A stretch of DNA of 64,000 nucleotides from Proteles cristata cristata. Taxonomy: Eukaryota; Chordata; Mammalia; Carnivora; Hyaenidae. Positions 55,995 through 64,000 of this stretch are shown piece after piece. The stretch lies in the NCBI GenBank assembly GCA_017311185.1, contig JAESUZ010003902.1, forward strand, positions 744,001-808,000, in the 5' to 3' direction. The notes under the pieces were generated by a model that was given only the letters and a program-made list of their open reading frames with translations, was not told the origin of the DNA and ran no database searches. A program made the translations under genes and the position numbers. Each line of letters opens with the position of its first letter. Within the stretch, counting starts at the first letter, position 1.

Positions 55995-56395
55995 TGAACC
56001 AGGCATCATGGTTAAGAACATGGGCTTCGTACCCTAGCTTCTCCACTCAGTGGCTGTATGACTTTGGACAATTTGTAGTCTTCCCTCTAAAAATGGAATT
56101 ATTGTGGGAGCACCTGGGTGGCTCAGTTGGTTAAACGTCCAACTCTTGGTTTCAGCACAGGTCATGATCTCACAGCTTCGTGAGTTCAAGCCCCTCATTG
56201 GGCTCTGTGCTGGCTGGTGGGAGCCTGTTTGAGATTCTCTCCTCCCTCTCTCTGCCTCTCCCCCACTTGTAATGTCTGTCTCTCTCAAAATAAGCTTAAA
56301 AAATTATTTAATAAATAAAAATGGAATTATTGTGGATTAAGTAATGCAAAGTGCTAGTACAACATCTGACACATGGTAAACACTCAAAAAATTGT
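55995..56395 (+). repeat. MIR split by a CAN SINE
   Basis: ATCATGGTTAAGAACATGGG, TCAGTGGCTGTATGACTTTG on the left and ACATCTGACACATGGTAAAC on the right are MIR blocks separated by the SINE at 56108-56316. Confidence 0.8.
56108..56316 (+). mobile_element. CAN SINE
   Basis: Full-length copy with an exact 19-bp target duplication, AAAAATGGAATTATTGTGG, at 56089-56107 and 56317-56335. Confidence 0.96.
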
Positions 56396-56474
56396 ACCCG
56401 ATTCCAGAGGTTTAATTTTCCTTTGACTTCATATCCCCCTCTAGACACTACTCTACTTTTTTTTTGTTTTTTGT

Positions 56475-56898
56475 TTTTTATTTTTAATGTTTTATTTATT
56501 TCAGAGAGAGAGAGAGAGACAGCGTGAGCAGTGGAAGGTCAGAGAGAGAGGGAGATACAGAATCTGAAACAGGCTCCAGGCTCTGAGCTACCTGTCAGCA
56601 CAGAGCCCGGCACGAGGCTTGAACCCATGAACTGTTGAGGTCATGACCTGAGCCGAAGTCAGACGCTTAACCGACTGAGCCACCCAGATGCCCCTATAGT
56701 TTATTTAGTTTTGAGACAGAGAGAGACAGAGCATGAGCGGGGGAGGGACAGAGAAAGTGGGAGACACAGAATCTGAATCAGGCTCCAGGCTCTGAGCTGC
56801 CAGCACAGAACCTGACGTGGAGCTCGAACCCATGAACCACAAGATCGTGACCTGAGCCAAAGCTGAATGCTCAACCGACTGAGGCATCCAGGCCCCCC
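56475..56898 (-). mobile_element. Two CAN SINEs, minus, head to tail
   Basis: Copies at about 56475-56694 (ending GAGCCACCCAGATGCCCC) and 56697-56898 (ending GAGGCATCCAGGCCCCCC), both reverse. Confidence 0.92.
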
Positions 56899-57014
56899 GA
56901 CACTACCGTACTTCTTAGTTCTTCTTTACAGCAAAACTCCATGAAAGAAAAATTTGGTACCCTTAGTCTTCTTTCTTGCATCCTCTCAAACCTTCTCCAA
57001 TCTGGCTTTCACCT

Positions 57015-57312
57015 TTTTTTTTTAATGTTTATTTTGAAAAGGAGGAAGAGCACACCCATGTGTGCATGTGAGCAGAGGAGGGGCAGAGAGAATCTCAAGC
57101 AGGCTCCATGCTGTCAGCACAGAGCGGATGTAGGTTTCGACCCCACAAACTGTAAGACCATGACCTGAGCCGAACTCGAGTTGGATGTTCAACTAATGAG
57201 CCACCCAGACACCTCTATTTTTAAGTAAACTTTATGCCACACATGGGACTCAAACTCACAACCCTGAGACCAAGAGTCACATGCTCTACTGAATGAGCCA
57301 GCCAGGAGCCCC
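57015..57312 (-). mobile_element. Two CAN SINEs, minus, of different age
   Basis: A copy at about 57015-57214 followed by an old head-only copy at 57215-57312 (TTTTTAAGTAAACTTTATGC to GAGCCAGCCAGGAGCCCC). Confidence 0.88.
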
Positions 57313-57376
57313 CTCCCCATTCTTAACAAGGTCTCTCTAGCCAAGCTTTCCAACTCAGTGGCCAAAAAGCTCAAGG

Positions 57377-57620
57377 CTGGGGCGCCTGGGTGGCTCAGTG
57401 GGTTAAGAATCCGACTTCGGCTCAGGTCATGATCTCATGGTTTGTGGGTTCGAGCCCCTCATTGGGCTCTGTGCTGATAGCTAACTCAGAGCCTGGAGCC
57501 TGTTTCAGATTCTGTGTCTCCCTCTTTCTCTGACCCTCCCCTGCTCACTCTGTCTCTCTCTCTCTCTCTCAGAAATAAATAAAAAACATTAAAAAATAAA
57601 AAATTTAAAATAAAAAAACC
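57377..57620 (+). mobile_element. CAN SINE
   Basis: Full-length copy with an exact duplication CAAAAAGCTCAAGG at 57363-57376 and 57621-57634. Confidence 0.96.
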
Positions 57621-57883
57621 CAAAAAGCTCAAGGTAGTCCATTTTAGGCATATCTGGGGTAATGGTCTGCCTCTAGATTTTGCTAGATAATAGACCCAAA
57701 AGTGACTTTGAAAGGATATTTGCTCCCAGGCTTCCCAGACTCCCTGGTCTGTGGGGAGAAGCCATTCCTAGACCAGGTAAAAGCAAGGCTGGGCCCAGGA
57801 ACTTAGCGGGTCTCCTCACTCCACTACAATAAAATTCCAGAAAGAAAACAGGACGTGATTAGGATTTCAGTCAAGAATGTGTC

Positions 57884-57889
57884 TTTATT
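57884..57889 (-). terminator. TRAPPC3: TRAPPC3 poly(A) signal, distal candidate
   Basis: TTTATT on plus, AATAAA on minus, about 560 bp past the stop. A second candidate lies at 58311-58316, about 140 bp past the stop. Either may be used; the distal one gives a 3' UTR closer to the human length I recall. Confidence 0.6.
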
Positions 57890-58310
57890 GAAGAATTTGT
57901 AAGAAAAAAGGACAGACCCTCTGTAAAAAGAGGAGATGTTGCCTCCAAACAGCAGGGAGGAATGAGACCTGGGTGGCTTCCCAGAAGTCAGTGTTTCCAG
58001 CACAGCTCCCCTTTCCTGGCAAGCACTGGAGTGTGTCACACCACGACTAGTAACTCCTCTCCACCCCTATCAGCCTCCCCCTCCCCGTCCCACAGCCCTG
58101 GGTTCCGACTTTCCGAAGGCCCAGGAACAGACGGACTAGGCTTGCCTCTTAATGGGGTCAAAATGGGTTCTGCTTTGGAAAATTCAAACAGGAATGTAAA
58201 ATAGTGGAGCTCTTTCCAGTCCAACCAACCCCTCCGAAGGGAAAGGGAGCAGAGTTTCCCTCCTGAATGTGCACACTTGTGGGGTAAACGGACTAGATCC
58301 CAGTCTGCTC

Positions 58311-58316
58311 TTTATT
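58311..58316 (-). terminator. TRAPPC3: TRAPPC3 poly(A) signal, proximal candidate
   Basis: AATAAA on minus (GCTAATAAAGAGCAG) within the TRAPPC3 3' UTR. It would give a short 3' UTR isoform. Confidence 0.4.
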
Positions 58317-58451
58317 AGCATGGAGAATGGAAACAGCAGAATATGTAACAACCGTGTTAAGAGAGTCACTGAGTCCTAGAGGGCAAAGGGAGCTCTGCGG
58401 CTTCTGATCCCAACAAGTGCTCCTGCTAGCTGCCCAGCAGTGCTGGGATGG

Positions 58452-60656
<2,205 letters not shown>

Positions 60657-62858
60657 CTAAAAGAGATTCAAAGACAGTCAGAACCAAGATGCACAAAAAC
60701 CAAGGTTTATTGAGTCTAGATCGGCCTCAGTGCTGCTGTCAGGATTCAAAGGAAGGTCATCTGTGTCTGTGGGAAAGAACATTGTCCTCTAGGGAGTGCC
60801 AATGAGTGTGGTTCCCCAGGGTAAAGGTGGCAGGGCTTCAGCCAGACCCACTACAGAAGAGGCGGTAAAAGTCACTCTTCCAACACATCAAGGTGGGTTT
60901 CTGCTAACCCAGGACCCCACCACAGCTGCCAAGCTAAGCCTGGGTCACCAGATCTGGGGCGCAAGCGGCAGCCATCCACTAGATACCATGACAGACGGAC
61001 CCGAAACGGACATTTACAGATTAGCTTCTATATGTTAGCACGTGTGACCAATGGCTTCTCCACACCTAAGAATGTCTGGGGTGTCCTGGCCTAGAGTTCA
61101 ACTGCACTGCCAGTGCCCCACCCAGGAGCAGCAGGGACCCAAAGGCCTGGTCTGTGGGGAGGAAAGGCAGACCTAGACAAAGTCCGCTGCACTGATAACC
61201 CCCCTCCAAAGTCACTAAAATGAGGAAAAATAATGTTCCTCTTGACACAGAGCAAAAATGTTTCCAGGAATGGGGTCTCTTTGAAAGGAGTCTGATCTTT
61301 TGTGTACCAGGAACACAATCCTGATGTGGTTTCTACGACAGCCACCGTTAAAATCACAGAATCTCTTTTGCAGATAAAGATTCCTGTCACTTACCTACCA
61401 AGAAACAGAGATGTGGAAGGGTGAAGGGTGACAAATACCATGACTACAGAATGAAAGCAGGTCAGGAAGGCGCTATCGGGGCTAAACATAGTGAAAACAT
61501 GTTTTCATGTGCTATCAGCACATTGGGAGCAACGGATTCACACAGGAGGCGGGCTGAAAGACCAAGTCAGCCACCCAACCACTCCCTTCTGAGTGGAAGC
61601 TTGTCAAACTTGGGGCAGAGCACCTTTCTGTCCTCAAGTCTTCTGGAGAAGAAAGTCCAACTAATGTTAAGGCCCAGGCTCTCAGGACCTCAATGCTCCT
61701 CACCTCATCCCCCTGGCCTGGTGCTGAGGTCACTGCAAGAATGATAATGTGAGCCTTCTGCTCACACACTGCCTTCTACTTTTCATCGTCTCATTTTCCA
61801 CCCCACAATAATTCTGCGAAGCAGAAAGGGCAGGGATTAATCTCATTTTGGAGATGAGGAAAACTGAGACTCAGAATGATTAAGTAATCTACCAAGGACA
61901 ACAGCTAATTATTGACAAGAGTAATTTTGGGAGACAAAAACAAGAGTTTCTAAGCCAATATCATTCTACCCACTGTTCCCCACAAGTGCAATATTAACAC
62001 CCTAAAAAAAAAAAAAAAAAAAAAACTTAGCTGCCCTAGGGAATCAAAGAGAATCAGTTTCAGAACCAGGAAGCGTTTTGAACTAAAACAGTCAGATCAG
62101 GGTGTCTCCAAGAGACCATTTACCAAATATGGCAATTAAGGGGAAGCTATTAAGGAGGCCAATGATTTTTTAGTAAAGTTAAGGGTTTGGCACTAGAATG
62201 GCCTGGACATGAATGGATGGAGACAATCCAGCAGTTACCAGTCTATCGAGTTGGCACCACTGCATTAAGTCAGGAGAGCTTTCCTTCCATTATTAATGAG
62301 CCTTTGGATAGAGACTTCAGTGGCCTCAACCCACCATACTGAGAGTAACATATGCATATCACGATGTTATCAAATACCTTATACATGGAGCAGCCCCCAA
62401 TTTACCAGTCAAAAAAAAAAAAACCAAGGTTCTAAACAGATCCGTCCATGGTCACAGAATCAATACACCTGGGATTTGGGAATGAGATTCCTGACCGAGG
62501 TCCTCTGCACTCTCTCTTATTAATTTGCAATTCTGTTTCCATCTCTGATTATGAACCAAGCCCACCTGAAGAGCATGCAATGTAAATATAAAACTTAAAG
62601 GTCTTCATACATTAAAATAGGAGTGGAGCTATGGCATAGAAAAAAGTCTTCCATTCAATGTTTACTATGTACCAGGGACTATCTAATAGGAGGGTGATAG
62701 ATAATAAATTGAATAAAATATGTGGTTTGCCAGATGATGATAAGAGCTATCGACAAAAAGCCAGCAAAGGACAGACACACATAGACAGAGAGAGACAGAG
62801 AGAAGGGGCTGGGGCGGGGGTGGGGGGTGGAGGTAGAGAGAAAGAGGTGTCAATTTTA

Positions 62859-63080
62859 TTTTATTTTTTTATATTTTTTTATTTATTTCTAAGAGAGAGA
62901 GAGAGAGACAGCTTGAGCAGGGGAGGGTCAGAGAGAGAGAGAGCCACAGACTGAAACAGGCTCCAGGCTCTGAGCTGGCAGTCAGCACAGAGCCCGACGT
63001 GGGGCTTGAACCCACAAACTGCGGGATCATAACCTAAGCGAAAGTCGGATGCTTAACCGACTAAGCCACCCAGGCGCCCC
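62859..63080 (-). mobile_element. CAN SINE
   Basis: Full-length reverse copy, near consensus, with an exact 17-bp duplication AAGAGGTGTCAATTTTA at 62842-62858 and 63081-63097. Confidence 0.96.
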
Positions 63081-63932
63081 AAGAGGTGTCAATTTTAAAT
63101 AGGATAGTCAGAGAAGACCTAGTAAGGTGATATTTTTGCAAAGACCTGAAAGAAGTAAGGATACACCATAAGATACCTAGATGAAAAGATTCTAGGAAGC
63201 AAGTGTAAAGACACTGATACAGGAGTATGTCTGCCATGTTTGAGAAACAGCTAGGAGACCAGTGTGATTTGACAGGAATGAACAAAAGAGAAAACAGAAG
63301 AGGAAGGCAGGTTACTGCTGACCTGGGTTTTCCGTCCTTGTGACCATTGTAACAGAAGGTTCCATGGCACCTTAAAGGTCAGGTTAACTCAACCAATCCA
63401 ACTTCTTCACTGAACGTAATAACCACATTCTCCCTCCCAACAAAAACATGGATCTCTTCTGCAACATTTCTACTTCCAGTGCTTTAATTATGTTTAATAG
63501 TAATAGCCATTTACATTTATAAAATGTTCAGAATGCCTGCACAGATAGTTTTTCATTAATCCTAATAACAACCATGAGATGTTAGAACAAATGTCATCCA
63601 TCCCCATTTTATAGGTGACAAGTAACTGAGACTCAGTCTTAATAGTTGAGCACTGTCCTGTAAAAAGTTACGTGATCGAAGCCATCACTTAATAGGAGTT
63701 TTATCACATCTGTACGATGGTGACAATGAGATGTAGACAGGGCACCTGCTGCACACAATCTACACAAAAAGTACAGGACCTACAAAACTAGATGTTATTT
63801 TTACTCTTAAACTAGTTCTCTGCAGCGTGCTGTCAGAGGGTACTCTGAACTGGTTTAAGGAGGGAGATTTTTGAATCAATACAAAGAACTTTGTAACAAC
63901 TAATAAGGCATATAGAAAGAATACTGGATTTA

Positions 63933-64000
63933 TGGGGCACCTGGGTGGCTCAGTCGGTTAATCCTCTGACTCTTGACTTTGGCTCAGATCATGATCTCGC
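63933..64000 (+). mobile_element. CAN SINE, cut by window edge
   Basis: GGGGCACCTGGGTGGCTCAG head, still in the tRNA-like part at the last base. Confidence 0.92.

Larger units (their letters stand above)
46340..57860. other. COL8A2-TRAPPC3 intergenic region
   Basis: About 11.5 kb between two minus-strand genes, holding SINEs, MIRs, one L1, a (GT)n tract and unique DNA. About 46600-47100 resembles a diverged interspersed repeat (TCAGGGAAATGGGCAGCCGC, AGAACTGTGCTTTAGAAAGA), family not named. I see no coding exon. Confidence 0.6.
60657..64000 (-). other. TRAPPC3: TRAPPC3 intron 1 (partial)
   Basis: Unique DNA plus a reverse MIR (about 61790-61960), one SINE (62859-63080), a MIR-like stretch (about 63480-63700) and the start of another SINE at 63933. 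An A run lies at 62006-62026. No exon or CpG island was seen. Confidence 0.7.

Overview
This is mammalian nuclear DNA, almost certainly from a cat-family carnivore. About 40 copies of the carnivore tRNA-Lys-derived CAN SINE are present, in the felid form: a GCGCCTGGGTGGCT head, a CGAGCCCCGCGTCGGGCTCTG body, a CT-rich stretch and an AATAAA/A-rich tail. The genes match the block AGO3 - TEKT2 - ADPRS (ADPRHL2) - COL8A2 - TRAPPC3 that I know from human chromosome 1p34.3. All genes have spliced exons, and there is no operon logic.

Layout. 1-11.4 kb: no intact gene. The SINE-free, AT-rich first 2.7 kb ends in a good poly(A) site and may be the far 3' UTR of AGO3 (inferred from gene order only). After it come SINEs and a decayed MAGT1 retropseudogene (minus strand, 8.2-10.1 kb) split by two SINE pairs. 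11.4-15.3 kb: TEKT2 on plus, complete at 430 codons, with an RFX X-box promoter and a GC-AG intron. 15.9-23.3 kb: ADPRS on plus, complete at 367 codons, from a CpG-island promoter. 24.5-46.2 kb: COL8A2 on minus. Its two coding exons (702 codons) are certain. Two further 5' untranslated exons are proposed, at 38.27-38.31 kb and in a CpG island at 46.0-46.2 kb. 46.3-57.8 kb: intergenic DNA full of SINE and MIR copies plus one clean 5'-truncated L1 insertion. 57.9-60.7 kb: the last four coding exons of TRAPPC3 on minus; its first exon lies beyond the right edge.

The genes do unrelated jobs: axoneme structure (TEKT2), ADP-ribose removal (ADPRS), corneal and vascular basement-membrane collagen (COL8A2) and ER-Golgi vesicle tethering (TRAPPC3). 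ADPRS and COL8A2 converge tail to tail with about 1.2 kb between their poly(A) signals. I see no undescribed multi-gene system. The most unusual items are structural: a 30-bp tailless SINE-head insertion with a perfect 17-bp target duplication, two target sites each hit twice by SINEs so that the target duplication is present three times, the non-canonical TEKT2 intron, and the MAGT1 retrocopy. Exon limits were derived by hand from splice signals and reading-frame continuity. Family comparisons rest on recalled protein features, not on a database search.
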